This document shows, piece after piece, positions 1-12,488 of a stretch of 64,000 bases of DNA (its first letter is position 1; every line of letters begins with the position of its first letter). A program made the position numbers and the translations under genes. The stretch is from Chromera velia. Lineage: Eukaryota > Sar > Chromeraceae. The notes below the pieces were generated by a model. It searched no databases and was not told the DNA's origin. It saw only the letters and a list, made by a program, of their open reading frames with translations. Location of the stretch: the NCBI GenBank assembly GCA_018398765.1, contig JAHBMJ010003676.1, positions 5,001 through 69,000 on the forward strand, written 5' to 3'.

Positions 1-613
1 AGGGGCATGTGTGAACCTGCACACGGTCTCTCCCAATCCTACCTTCAGGGGTAACCTTCCCGTCTCCACTCGAACGCATGACAGTCGACCTGCTGCCAAG
101 AGCACGACAAAGAGGGCCGGGCACAAGGCTTCGAGAGAAGGCACTTACAAAAGCCAAGACGAAAACAGTGGGATGGTTTTAAACTCCGTCCACTCTCTGG
201 TGTACATCAACTTTTGCTGCGAGAGTCTCTCCGAGGCAACCTGCATGCAGCCATGCACCTGCATGCGGCGGCGGGGCCAGACGATTTGCATGGGCCGCGC
301 GTGTCCGCCGCGCGCGCACTGCGCGCGAGATGGGCGGCGGAACTTCGAATCATGCATGGCCGCGGGTCGGTGTTCAGTTAATTTGCTGTCTCCAATGCAA
401 ACCTCCGAAACCATCATGCAGGTCGACTTGAGACCGAATCGTCGCGATTCTTTCGATAAGCGGGAGACAAATGATCAAGAAGATCATTCGTCTGTTTTCG
501 ATCTGAGAGCTCGAAGTGTGCAGACGCCCTGCTGAAGTCTGATTAGGTCGTTTTGTTGCTTTCCTGCCAAGTGGACTTAGGGTGAGGGGAGGGAAACAGA
601 AAGATCTGTCCAG
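1..613. other. 5' flank of the chaperone gene, no gene seen
   Basis: This stretch lies upstream of the GRP170 start codon. It is G+C-rich around positions 240-345, where CGCG and GCATG-type words cluster. A reading frame of 174 codons crosses it at 11-535 but has no recognisable domain, and its composition (scattered Cys, Arg and Ser) looks like chance. It is the natural place for the chaperone promoter. I looked for an ER-stress element (CCAAT, nine bases, CCACG) and did not find one. Confidence 0.4.
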
Positions 614-1864
614 ATGAGATCTCTGTTCCTTGTGGGTGCCCTCTGTGCGCTGTTTGTGGGGGTTTCTCGTGTTGATGGTGCTGTTCTCGGGATCGACATT
701 GGAGATGAGTTCTTCAAGGTCGGTCCGCCCGGCCTCCGTGACCTGGCTTTGATGTGGACTCTAGTGTGTGCTGGTGTCTAAAGATTCGTTTCTGACTTCT
801 CCTTGCAGGTGGCAGCTGTCAACCCTGGTCGCCCCTTCGAGATCATCCTGAACGTGCAGTCGAACAGAAAGACACCGACTGCCATTTCCTTTCATGAGAA
901 GACGCGAAAGTTCGGAGACGACGCATTGTGTCAGTCAGTCAGGCAACCGTTCTGCTAGGCGGTTATGTCCATACTCCCCACTTGAACAGCCCTTAGCTCT
1001 GCCCACCCTGTGTGTGCAGTACATGCCACCAAGGCTCCTGGGAAGGTTGTCCTCTTCCCGAAGTTCTTCTTGGGACACAATGCCACGGTCAGTTGAAGGG
1101 AGGAGATCCGAAGAGAGAGAGGAGACGGGCGTCCCTTTGTGCGGTGCTGAGTGTTGTGTGTCTCTCCTTGTGGTGTCTTTGCGAGGGAAAGAGATAGGGG
1201 GCAAGAAGGTGGGAACATGACAAAGAAGAGTGGATGCGAGGAGAGAGTTGCAGAAAAGAAGGTCTAGGCATTCTAGCATGTCCGCCCTTCACTCTGTGTG
1301 AGCAGCCGGCTCTGCGCTTCTACCTGCATATGTGTATATACCTGTGTCTCTCTTGAGTCGTCCACACGTTGTGCTAGCTGCGTGGTTGGCTTCAGGAGTC
1401 GGACCCTGTCCACGGGTGGCCTGAAGTTCTCTACCCGTACAAGTACAAGAAGGTGGACGAGAGGGCTGTGTCGAAGTTCGTGGTGGATGATGACAAGTCA
1501 GTCAGTCAGTGCGGGAGGGAACGTGTGTATGAACGTATGCTAGCATGCGTGTACATAGGATTGTATGCGGAATATACGTACGCATGCATGACTACTGTAT
1601 TTATGTTTCTGTACGTGACCGTTTGAGTGCCCCGTGAAGTTCCTGGCCACTACTGTTCTGGTCTAGCTTCTTTATATCCTTAGCTGCTTGCCTGCTCCCA
1701 GAGACTGGCGGTTAAGCTGCTTTTCTGTCTCCCGGGATCCCCGTCTCGCTCTCTCTGCCTCCTGCCTCTCTAGGTCTCTGCCGCTGCCTCTCTGCCCGTA
1801 AGTGTGTGTCTGTCCGTCACTGTACGTCACATGCGCCTCTGTGTGTGTGTGTGTGTGTGTATGT

Positions 1865-1943
<79 letters not shown>

Positions 1944-4115
1944 CGTGCGTTCTCCGTCAGGGAGTTCTATCCGGAGGAGCTCTTCGGTCACCTTCTCCGA
2001 CACATCAAGGAGATGGCAGAGGTCTGTCTTCAGGCAGGCAGTAGGTAGGCAGGCAGGCAGGGCAGAGGGAGAAGGAACAATCCCTGAGTCTTACCGTGGT
2101 GTCACAGTGTTGATCAAATTTCTGGCCACTCTCAAGGAGAAGGAGAAGAGGAGTGGGCAATGATGTTTTTTTGCAATTCAGGAAGGGAACTGCGGGCTTC
2201 TACCACCTCTCTCTCATGTCTGGGGGCGGGCCTCTTGCTTTCCATCTAGCAGTTTTGTTCGGATTTTGGTTTGCTGCTGGCGTCTTTGACTCCACTGGTC
2301 GCCCCTTCTGCGTGCAGACTGGCCTTGGAGCTTCTGTGAGAGACGTAGTGCTCAAGTGAGCCCGTGTGTTTGTCCATCTTTCTAGGCAGAATAGAGAAAA
2401 GAAAGGTAATGTGCAAGACCGCACTGTCTGTCTGTGCCTTTCTGATTCAGGAAGGGCCATATGGAGGGAGACGGGGGCTGACAGGTGCAATTCTCTCTGA
2501 AAGGGAGGCAGGCATGAAAAGTGAACATAGAATGAACAGAAGGCACACCGATTAATTGACTTGGAGAAGCGGTAAACAGTTCAGGTCTATATGCCCAGGA
2601 GAAGGAATGAAGGTGTTCCGTTTCGAGTCCTTTCTTCATCTTCCTTGACTGAAGAAAGGGAAGGAAACAGCTGCGTCTCATTCTTCCCCATGATGTCCCT
2701 TTCTTCCTCCTCTCCGGGGGAGACGAGGGGGGATGTCAGAATGCCGCCCAAGTTGCCCCACTTTGCAGTTCTTCAGATTGCTCTGAGCACGGCATCTGAG
2801 CTTGCTCTCTCCCCCCCCTGTTCTCGTGCAGCGTGCCTTGCACGTACACTCAACGACAACGAAAAGCGATTGTGGATGCTGCGGGTGAGTTTGGGTTTGT
2901 GCTTTCTTCTGTGCGTTGCGTTTCTGCATCCATCGACGCTTTCAGGTGGCAGTCTGTTGCTTTACTCCTTTTACTTCCGTCAACGGACTGCGTTCCCTTT
3001 CGCGGTGCCCTTTTGCCCCCTGCCTTCCTGCTCCCTGTCCCTCTTTCTTTCTCTCTGGCTGTGTGTGTGATTCATGGACATGTGTGCATGCAGAAATTGC
3101 GGGATTCAAGGTGATGGCACTCGTTCACGAGACCTCAGCGGCAGCGGTGCAGCAGATGCTGGATCGCCCTGCTGATGTGAACGAGACGGTTTTGTTCTTC
3201 AATTTGGGTGCGAAGGCTCTGGAAGTCTCGGTAGCCAAGCAGTATAACATCCCCCCCGCAACGAAGGGCGGCAAAGCCTCCCCCGTCCCTGCAGTGCACG
3301 TCCTCGGATGCACGCGTCGGGAGAACCTCGGAGGGCATATCGCAGACCTCAAACTCACAGAGAAAATGGCTGCGGAGTTTCAAAGCAAACACAAACTTGG
3401 TTCGTTCTTTTCGAAAGATTTCCGCGAGAAAAGAACGAAGCAAATACTGTATTTTTGGGAGAATGAACAAAAAGCTGAAAAGGGGGTGGGGGTACCTTTG
3501 TTTCTCTGCTCCCTTCTTTCTCGTTTCCATGCTTTTCTCCTCACTTCACTCAATGCCGAGTAATGGCGGCGGCTTGATGTTCCTGTGGAGCATGTGTAAG
3601 TGCAGGGTCGACGTGAAACAAAGCATTGTCGACCAAAAGTACTTCGATTTCTCCTGGTTGTGTGTGCAGACCCGACAGGAAACAGCAGGGCAATGAAGAA
3701 GATTGAGAAACAGGCAAAGAAGACGAAGCATGTCCTTTCTGCCAATAAGGTCAGTCTGTCAGTCGGTCAGCCAGGGGAGGTGCGCCTGTCTGTTTTTCTG
3801 TTCGTCCGCCCGCGTCCTTCTTTTCTGCTTCTTTCTGGTGACCGCTTTGCTCTCTAACCAAACTGTACAGTCCTTCTCGTTATCGGGCTTCTAGCAATAG
3901 TTGCACTGCAATTTTGTGATGTTTGTTTTCTCTGCAGGCTGCGGACTTTTTTGTTGAGACCCTTATGGAGGATACAGACTTCAAGGCACACGTGAAGAGG
4001 GAAGAGCTGGAAGGTCAGGAGATTTGGGAGGAAACGGGGGAGAAGAGGGCCGTTGAGATCTTTCAGTGAAAGACTTTTGGAACTTGCTGGCCACTCTTCT
4101 TTTCGCTTACGTACA

Positions 4116-4203
<88 letters not shown>

Positions 4204-7200
4204 TATGTGAGTGAGTGTGAGTGTGTCCACGTTTGATGGCTTCCTCCATGTGTGCAGAGTACATTCAAAAAGACCTTCTGGATCAATTGGAGGCCCCGAT
4301 TCGTGAGGTTAGTGAGTCAGCGAGTGAGTGAACAGATGGGCGACTTGAGATTCCTTCTCTCCCGTCTCCTTTTCTCTTTTTTCCTTCATTTGGGTGCCTG
4401 GCTGCACGCTCTTTCGAGTCTTCAAAGTTTTTCTCGTTTCTTCTCTGCTGCTCAAACCTCTTTCCACCCATTGTGCAATCACCTCCTCATCGGACACCGG
4501 GAAGGAACGCGGATGGATGCCTTGGACCTTCTCTTCTGGCTGTCTTTCTGGTAGCCTCTCTACTGGTCGGTCACGCGTCGTTCTCTGCCTCCGTCCGCCC
4601 TTGCAGGTTCTCTCCCAGGCAAACCTGACGATGTCGGACATCACTCAAGTAGAGGTCTTGGGGGGGGGGTGGAGAATGCCGAAGGTGCAGTCGACACTCT
4701 CGGAAATCGTCAAGGTCGGTTTCTTCTTTTTTTTTTTTCTTTTCTTTCTTTCTTTCTTTCTTTCTTTCTTTTCTTTGTTTGTCACATGCATTCAGTCTGT
4801 CAGAGAGCACTTCTATTGATGAGTGTTTCAATTCTCAGAGAGTTGGTGGTGGCTGTAGCAGCATGGAGAAGGGAGGAGCATTTTTTTGTGAGCTGCCGTG
4901 GTGAAAAAATGGAAGGGAAAACGAGGGTCCGAGAAAAGACCATAGTGGCAGGTGGAAGTTTGCTCCTTTTCCGTTCTCTTGTGTTAGAGAAAATCCTATT
5001 TGACCTCTCTCTCTCCCTCTCTGCGTCGTTGTGTGTCTCTGTGTTCAAATTTTGCAGCCTCTCGAGCTCGGACAACATTTGAATGGAGAGGAGGCGATGG
5101 CGATGGGTGAGTAGAGTGGCCTGATCGAGAAAGAGACGATTGTCTCTCTGACTTCCTCCCCTTCGTCGGTTCCTCGCTGATGTGTTTGTTTGTTTGTTTG
5201 TCTCTCTGTGAGAACAACACAAGTGTCACCTACCGCCTCGATTTCACTCTCTTTGAGTTTCTCCTTTGGTCCAGCAATTACAATAGAAGTAATACCCCGA
5301 TGTTCATCCGTGTGTGTCACTGGCCATTTTTCTCTTTCGCTTTTCCGTTTTGTGTGCAGGCGCTGCATTGGTTGCCGCCAACATCAGCACTCAATTTCGG
5401 TTGAAGCCGGTCAGTGAAAGCATCAAGCGATCAATGTGAAAGCAGGAGGCTCAGAGAACAGCAGAAGGTCTGTTTGAAGCGATGCAAATGGGTTCCTCCA
5501 AGCGGCTCAAGCAGACGGAAAGACAACAGACCATATGATGCGCCACGCAGAAGAAATGAATGAATCCGAGGTCAAGGGCCTGCGTGTGTTTCGGTTGGAA
5601 AAAGGATGCATGCACACTCCTGTGCACTTCTCCTTCCTGGTGGTGGTCGCTCGTGTGCCAACTTTGATCATTGTTCTCACATGCGTTTGTGAGTGTCTGT
5701 TCATGTGTCTGTACGTTCGCAGATTCTGTTCCAAGACTCGGTCCCCCACAGTATTACAGTTGAGATCAAAAACGCAGAGGGAGTGAGCAGCGGTAAGTAA
5801 ATCCTTGTTTTCCTTCTTTCTTCTTTTTTGTCTCTCTCTGCCTTTCTTTCTGCTTTCTTGGGAGCATCTTCCTTCCCGTGTCTTCGTTCCCTCTCGTTAC
5901 CGCAATCTCCCTCCCTTTCATGCAACAACCTGAACCAGAGACCGCAAGTTCATTGGTGTCTTAGTTCTCCCCTCTACCAGACCGCAAAAAGGCAAACAGA
6001 GCGAAGTCAAAACACTCCACACCGTGACCCGGTCGCAGCACAACATGAGAGTGCACCTTGTGGATCAGCTCATTTCCTTCCGCTCTTTCCTGTTCATTCT
6101 TGCAGCCATCCCGCCTCCCAAGCCCGCCTTCCAAGAACTGGCCACCGTGGGTTCCCGTCTCCATGGAAAGAGGATTTTGAACTTCAACGCGACGGCGGAC
6201 GTCGACGTGACCCTCTTCGAGAGCGGAGTGCCTCTCACAAAATTCACTTTGAAGGGAATCGAAAAGGCAGTCGCGGTCAGTCGGTGAGGCAGGCAGGGAG
6301 CTGGGGGGTCGAGCCCTCGGGCGCACTTTCGTCTGACACTCTCCCGCGTTTCTTTGTTGCCTCTGGGTTGCCGCACGGATGAGTCTTTCTTTCGCTGTTT
6401 ATTCAAAGAGGCCTCTTTATTTTTTGAGGTATCTGCGCAGGCTAGCCATACTCACTTCCGTTCTGTCCTGCTGTCTACGTTCTGTTTTTGCCTTCACTTC
6501 TGCTTGTCCAGAATCAAATATTGGCCCTGTTTGAATCAACTGATCTCTTCGCTGCTGTGGTATCTGTTACCTGCCTGACTTCCTTGCTATGTCGCAGGAC
6601 TTTCCGGGACTGGAGGAGCCCCACATTCAGGCCGTCTTCAAATTTGAAAACACAGGTGGGCAGAGAAGGAAGGAAGGAGGCGGAAGTTCTACGTGGGAAA
6701 AAGGCGCTTCTCCTAAGGCCCCTGTCTGACTGTGTGTTGCCTTTGACGCGTTCTTTTGAATATGTTTTCTGTTCGCATTCGCAACAAACATCTTGCTTCT
6801 TTTCTTTCCTCTCTCTGCATGGATGCAGGTATCTTGAACCTGGAGAAGGCCAACGCGATCTTCTGGTTGAAGCCGGAGCCGGAGGAACCTGAGGAGACTG
6901 AAGAGAAGAAGCCTGAGGAGGGAGAGGTCGCAGGAACATCATCCTCTGCAGCAGACTCTGACACGGAGTCTGACACAGACGCGAAGTCTGAGAAGGAGGA
7001 GGATGCGCAGAGTGACACAGAGACAACAGACACAGAGAGCGAGGGAGGGGAGTCGAGCACGAGCTCGAGTGAAGGGGCAGAGGGAGAGGGTGCAGGAGCA
7101 GCTGCGGAGGAGGGAAAAGAGAAGGAAGGAGAGGGGGGAAAGGAGAAAAAGGAAGGTGAAGATGAAAAAGAGGCAGCTGAAAAGGCCAAGAAGGAAAAAG

Positions 7201-10200
7201 AAGAGAAGGAGACGGAAAAGAAAAAGGTACTTATTTTCTCACTTTCTCCTCTGTCGGGTGCCCCTTCTCTATTTTTCTTTTGTTTCTCTGTTTTGTATCT
7301 GTTTTGTCTTTCTGTCACTCCCGTCTGCATCCTCCTGTTTTTCGTCCCTTCGAATGGGCATTACACTTTTGAGAGAGTCCGGTTTTTCCTTCTCTTCTTT
7401 CGGTGTCTCTGCCCTCGCTGTTTCCGATGGTTCCTTTGAAGGGGATCTAGAGAGAGGAAGCAGCAGTAGGCAGGGAGAGAGGACGTCCACAGACAGGAAG
7501 GAAATGGTACTGGAGACAGAGAGGAACTCCTCTGTCGCGGCCGCCTCTGTCTCTGTTGCTTGATGAACCGGTTGTCTCTTTGCCTCTCTCTCTGTTTGCT
7601 TTGCATGCAGGCTGCAGAAAAGAAAAAGAAGAAGAAGGAGAAGGAATTTGTTCATCTGAAGGGTCGGTCACTCAGTCAGTCAGGCTGTGTGCCAGAAGCC
7701 AGGCAGTCACTGACATGCTGGGTTTCATCATTCATTGAGAGTATGTATCACTCTCTCTGGTGTTCCCTGGCTTTCCGAACACTAGCTCTTATCGCATCCT
7801 CGAGTTGGTGGGTTTTCTGTATACAAGACAGGCCCCCTCATGTCGGGAACGGAAAAGCACACGGAAAATATGGTCGACCAGGCATTGCAGCCAGAGAGCG
7901 ACTAGAACAAAAGTGCAAATTCGAAGAGGCTGGATGAGGCTTTTATTATTCTGAATTTCCCTCGCCTCCTGCATGGTGTGATAGACGGGATGGATGGATG
8001 GAATGCATGCTGCAGTCGATGCCGATCACTTCAAGCCCCGACCCCTCACCGCTGCCGAGAAGGCAATCGCCATCGCCAAGTCAGTCACTCAGGTCGTCCA
8101 CAGGAAGACCGAGACGGTTGTTGTTGCGGTGTGCATGTGCAGGAATTCCTCTTTAAGTGCATGTGGATCCGTTTGCAGTCATCTGGATGCTTATGCCGTT
8201 CTACTGAAGGGCTGCACAAGGAAAACTTGGCAGAGAGGAGCCATGTCTTTGCCTTTGCTTGATTTTTTGTGTCCCTGTTGTCTTTTTTTTTCTTTTGTGA
8301 ATCTGTCTGCATCGGACTCTTCACAGCTTTCGCTGTTCTTATCTTGTGTTTCTTCTTGTGTCCTGTCTTCTGCAGACTGCAGGAGATGGAGAAGACAGAC
8401 AAGACACACGACAAATCCCAACAGATGCAAAACACGTCAGCCGAGTTGGAGCCTGTTGTTGGGAGTCCCTCACAATATGTGAAGATACATCCAATCTTGC
8501 TTTTCCTTTTCCTTCCCCACCCTTTCCTTCTGTCAGCCCTCACGTCGCTTGGAAGTGCATGTTGCATCCCTGTTGCCGTGCAAGTAGAGCCATCGGCCTG
8601 TGAACCTGTCCTCATTTTTTGAATTTGCCTTTCCAAGTCGCGGTCACGATTGTCTCCTTCCTCATGTGATTGATGTCATGAGAATTCCCCGACCGGCTCC
8701 TCTCTTTGTAATCTTTCTTCACCTCGTACGTTCAGAATGGAAACTTTTGTTTACGCAACGAGGGGCAAACTTGGAGAGGAAATCTTTGAGGAGGTACGGC
8801 GTGAGGGAGTTGAAAGAAAGAAGTGGCGTATGTGTTTTTGTTCCGATGCATCTTCCCCTAACTTTTTTCTCTGTGCGCCTTTCTGCGTTGTTTTCGCTTT
8901 TCCGCTTGCTTCTCCTTTTGTGTGCGTGCTCTGAGACACACACACACACACACACAGAGAGAGAGAGTTTCGGTTTGGATTTTCTGTTCATCAGGCTGCA
9001 GTCTTCTTATTCCTCTTCTGATTGGGGGTCGGGGCCTTTGTCTTCCCTTCCTCCACATTTGCGATCAGCGCTTTCGGATGGAAAAGTGAGGCTGTGCGTC
9101 TAGTCTTCACTCACTCACTCAATCATTCATTCAATTTCATCTTTACATGCATGCAGGTATCTACTGAGGAGGAGAGGGAGGAACTGATGACTCTTTTGGG
9201 TTCAATGGAGGACTGGTTGTATGACGAGGTCTTCGATCTGACTGCGGAGCAGATCATGTCAGTTCAATTGTGCTCTGCTGGATGTCTGTACGATGCACCA
9301 AGCACTTGGCGTAGATAGTGACGATTCAGATAAACCCGGCAAACGGGGGAGAAAAGGCTTTCTAAGAGCCCGGGTTCTTTTGAGTTGAATTAAATCCTCC
9401 CTGCAGTTCGCCTTTTTCTTCTCTTTTTCTCTTCTGAATCTGTGTCCATCCCATGCATCTATCGATACAGTCAGACATCCCTTCATCCGCTCCTCAGACT
9501 CTCTCTCTCTCTCTCTCTCTCTTTTCATGCTGCCTCCCTCAACGCGACTTCATGCAGTGAAGCCATCGAGGCCAAGATGGAGGAGGCCCAAAAGAAATTC
9601 GCCCCCCTTGAGTTGAGAGCCCACGAGAAGGAGCTGAGGCCGAAGGCGGCAGAATTGATGGAGAAGACAGAGACGACGATGCAGAAACAGCTGGCAACAA
9701 TCAGGTCTGAACTCGATCGAGCCTCTGTTCGTTCCTCTTTCAGATGAAGGAACCATTTGTCATCCATCACATTTGTCAGAATTCCACTCGCCTTCCTTCC
9801 TTGGCTACCTGCGTGCTTGCCTGCCTACCGGCCTCTTTTCTTCACTTTAGTTTCTCCGGCACGCAGTAAACTCTATGATTCATTCACATACTCATCTTTT
9901 TTCCGGCCTTCCTGCATGTTTGGCTCTTGATTGGCTGGCCTTTCCTTTCATTTTGGTTGCAAACGAGGACAAAAGAGGACGAAGAGAATAACGCTGTCTG
10001 CATGTTTGTCTGCCTGTTTGCCGATCCGCCCTTTCGTCCTGTCGTCTGCAGAGAAAGTCGGCAGTGGATCACAGAAGAGCAGCTGGAACCTTTGGAGCGT
10101 TTGCTGAAGAACGTGGGTCGGGGGGACACTCACACACTCGCGGGCGGACACATACGCATAAGTTGAGAGAGAGAGAAAGAGAGAGTTCGGGTTTGGGGAA

Positions 10201-11121
10201 TGCGATCGTTTGCGCGTGACTTCCTACTTGCTTGCCTGCAAACCTCTCCACGGGCAGGATTTTTCTGTCTGGTTCGTCTCCTTTGTATGTTCTCTTTTTC
10301 GTTCCCATCTCCTCACCCCTGTTTCACTGGATTCTCTGTTACTCTTTCCTCGTCTGATCACCATCCTTCTCTTCGCTATCTGAATTCAGGTCACGGAGTG
10401 GTATGCGGACGTCAGCGCAAAGCAGCAGCAGCTGTCTGACAAAGACCCCCCCGCCTTCCTCTACTCAGAGCTCGCCGGGAAGGTGTCGAAGGTCGTGAAG
10501 GCCCTCGAGAAGGTCCTGAAAATCCAAAAACCTAAGCCCCCAAAGAAGGAAAAGGAGGAAAAGGTCCGTGCAGATTCATATCATGGGACTCTCTCTCACA
10601 TTCCTTCCAGATTCGTCCTTGCAGCAATCCAACGTTCCTTCCAGATTTTGTCGTAAAGTGTCGGGCAGAGCTCTACTGAAGGGGTGCTCTTTCCACGTGT
10701 CTATCTGTGTTTGTGCTGACGTGTGCACGATTCTTTCAGCTGAATTTTCTGCACCTTTTCCGTAAAGGAATAACGCTTGGGAAATGAATGTTCTCTTTCT
10801 CGGAGGAAGCACATAAAATGACTGTCTGTTGTGTTGGGCGCGTGGACTTTTTAAATGGTAACCTTGTGTATGCAGGGTGGTGGAAAGGGCAAGGGCAAGG
10901 ACGGTGTTGATGCGTCTGCGGAGGGCAGCACAGAGGAGAAGAAGGAAGGAGAGACTCCCGAAGCAGAGACGGGAGCTGAGGGAGGAGACGAGGCACCAAG
11001 CGGGAATGAATCAACGTCAGATTCGGAGACGGAGACGGAAACGGGGGGGGAGGAGGAGACGGCTCCTTCAGAGGGGGAGAAGGAGAAGGAAAGTGGTGAG
11101 GGCTCACACGATGAGTTGTGA
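614..11121 (+). CDS. HYOU1: GRP170/HYOU1-type ER lumenal Hsp70 chaperone, 28 exons, HDEL terminus
   Basis: Large Hsp70-family protein of the ER lumen (GRP170, Lhs1 in yeast) that acts in protein folding and as nucleotide exchange factor for BiP. Exons: 614-718, 809-929, 1020-1087, 1396-1496, 1774-1797, 1961-2021, 2318-2355, 2832-2884, 3094-3399, 3670-3749, 3938-4013, 4258-4307, 4607-4714, 5058-5106, 5360-5409, 5723-5793, 6106-6275, 6598-6655, 6839-7226, 7611-7662, 8016-8079, 8376-8435, 8736-8793, 9157-9257, 9558-9704, 10052-10112, 10390-10563, 10876-11121. Phase closes to 979 residues, against 999 in human. Visible: a signal peptide (about residues 1-22), the first phosphate motif GIDIGDEFFK, RENLGGHIADLKL in the ATPase domain, a Glu/Lys/Ser-rich acidic insertion encoded by exon 6839-7226, a helical C-terminal domain with STEEEREEL and EWYADV segments, a second acidic tail, and terminal HDEL. 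The 24-nt exon at 1774-1797 is the least certain, although it keeps phase. Confidence 0.93.
1841..1950. repeat. (TG)n microsatellite in an intron
   Basis: An interrupted TG dinucleotide tract fills the intron just upstream of the GRP170 exon starting at 1961. It ends about 15 bases before the acceptor. Confidence 0.9.
4117..4202. repeat. Compound (CT)n-(GT)n microsatellite in an intron
   Basis: CT repeats pass directly into GT repeats between the GRP170 exons ending at 4013 and starting at 4258. Confidence 0.9.
4727..4775. repeat. Pyrimidine (TTTC)n tract in an intron
   Basis: A T-run followed by TTTC units, starting about a dozen bases after the GRP170 donor at 4715. Confidence 0.85.
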
Positions 11122-12488
11122 GCGGTTCAGAGGGTCAGACAACGAGGCACAAAGGAAAGGGTAGTGTCAAAGGGCGAAAAATGAGTGCATGAGTGGATGG
11201 ATGCGCACGCATGCATGTGTGAGCAAATGAATGTGTAGAGTGGCGTGAATGAGGTCCTCTTTCGAACCCCCCCCCCCCCTTTCATCCCTCTGTTTGGATC
11301 CAAGCAAGGGGAGTGTGTTCATGCATGCTGCAGGCGTTACTTAGGTTGATCGATCTCTGAGCTGCCATCGGACTCCTCTCGTTCCTTCCTGGGATTTTGA
11401 ATTTCTGCCTTTCTCTTTCTCTTTCTTTGCCGATCTACTTCCGTCATGTTAACGGAGACATCAACGAGGAAGGAGGGGGGCGGAAGAGAAGCCGGAAAAA
11501 AGGCTGAATGAAGGCAGCAAAGATCCAAAAGAGAGGGCATCAATCAGTGAACAGCCTTCGTACCTGCTCGCAGGCGTGTACGCATGCCGCTTTTTGCAAA
11601 CTTCGTTCGCTCGGTCGTCCACGGATGCTTCTTCAATGCATGCATGAATGAATGAATGAATCCATGAATGCGTACATTCTTGGTGCTTTGGTTGTGTGAG
11701 ACGAATTCAATTCAGCTGCGCGAAGCAAAGCGTCTNGGAGACGAGGCACCAAGCGGGAATGAATCAACGTCAGATTCGGAGACGGAGACGGAAACGGGGG
11801 GGGAGGAGGAGACGGCTCCTTCAGAGGGGGAGAAGGAGAAGGAAAGTGGTGAGGGCTCACACGATGAGTTGTGAGCGGTTCAGAGGGTCAGACAACGAGG
11901 CACAAAGGAAAGGGTAGTGTCAAAGGGCGAAAAATGAGTGCATGAGTGGATGGATGCGCACGCATGCATGTGTGAGCAAATGAATGTGTAGAGTGGCGTG
12001 AATGAGGTCCTCTTTCGAACCCCCCCCCCCCCTTTCATCCCTCTGTTTGGATCCAAGCAAGGGGAGTGTGTTCATGCATGCTGCAGGCGTTACTTAGGTT
12101 GATCGATCTCTGAGCTGCCATCGGACTCCTCTCGTTCCTTCCTGGGATTTTGAATTTCTGCCTTTCTCTTTCTCTTTCTTTGCCGATCTACTTCCGTCAT
12201 GTTAACGGAGACATCAACGAGGAAGGAGGGGGGCGGAAGAGAAGCCGGAAAAAAGGCTGAATGAAGGCAGCAAAGATCCAAAAGAGAGGGCATCAATCAG
12301 TGAACAGCCTTCGTACCTGCTCGCAGGCGTGTACGCATGCCGCTTTTTGCAAACTTCGTTCGCTCGGTCGTCCACGGATGCTTCTTCAATGCATGCATGA
12401 ATGAATGAATGAATCCATGAATGCGTACATTCTTGGTGCTTTGGTTGTGTGAGACGAATTCAATTCAGCTGCGCGAAGCAAAGCGTCT
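10984..12488 (+). repeat. Two identical 752-bp copies joined by a single N (10984-11735 and 11737-12488)
   Basis: Everything I compared is the same at an offset of 753: the 3' half of the last GRP170 exon, its HDEL stop region, the C-run, the minus-strand frame and the GCATGCATGAATGAATG stretch. The first copy ends immediately before an N at 11736 and the second starts immediately after it. The second copy ends at 12488, where unique sequence begins. This is what results when two contigs whose ends overlap are laid end to end across a placeholder base. The second HDEL-encoding segment (ending about 11874) is therefore not an extra gene. Confidence 0.93.
11736..11736. other. Assembly gap placeholder (one N)
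   Basis: A single N sits exactly between the two identical 752-bp copies and marks a scaffold join. Confidence 0.95.

Noticed and set aside
11-535. 174-codon frame upstream of the chaperone
   Set aside because: No domain, chance-like composition and an overlapping minus-strand frame of similar quality; more likely promoter and upstream sequence.
11737-11874. Second HDEL-encoding reading frame as a duplicated chaperone gene
   Set aside because: It is an exact copy of 10984-11121 directly after an N, explained by unmerged overlapping contig ends.
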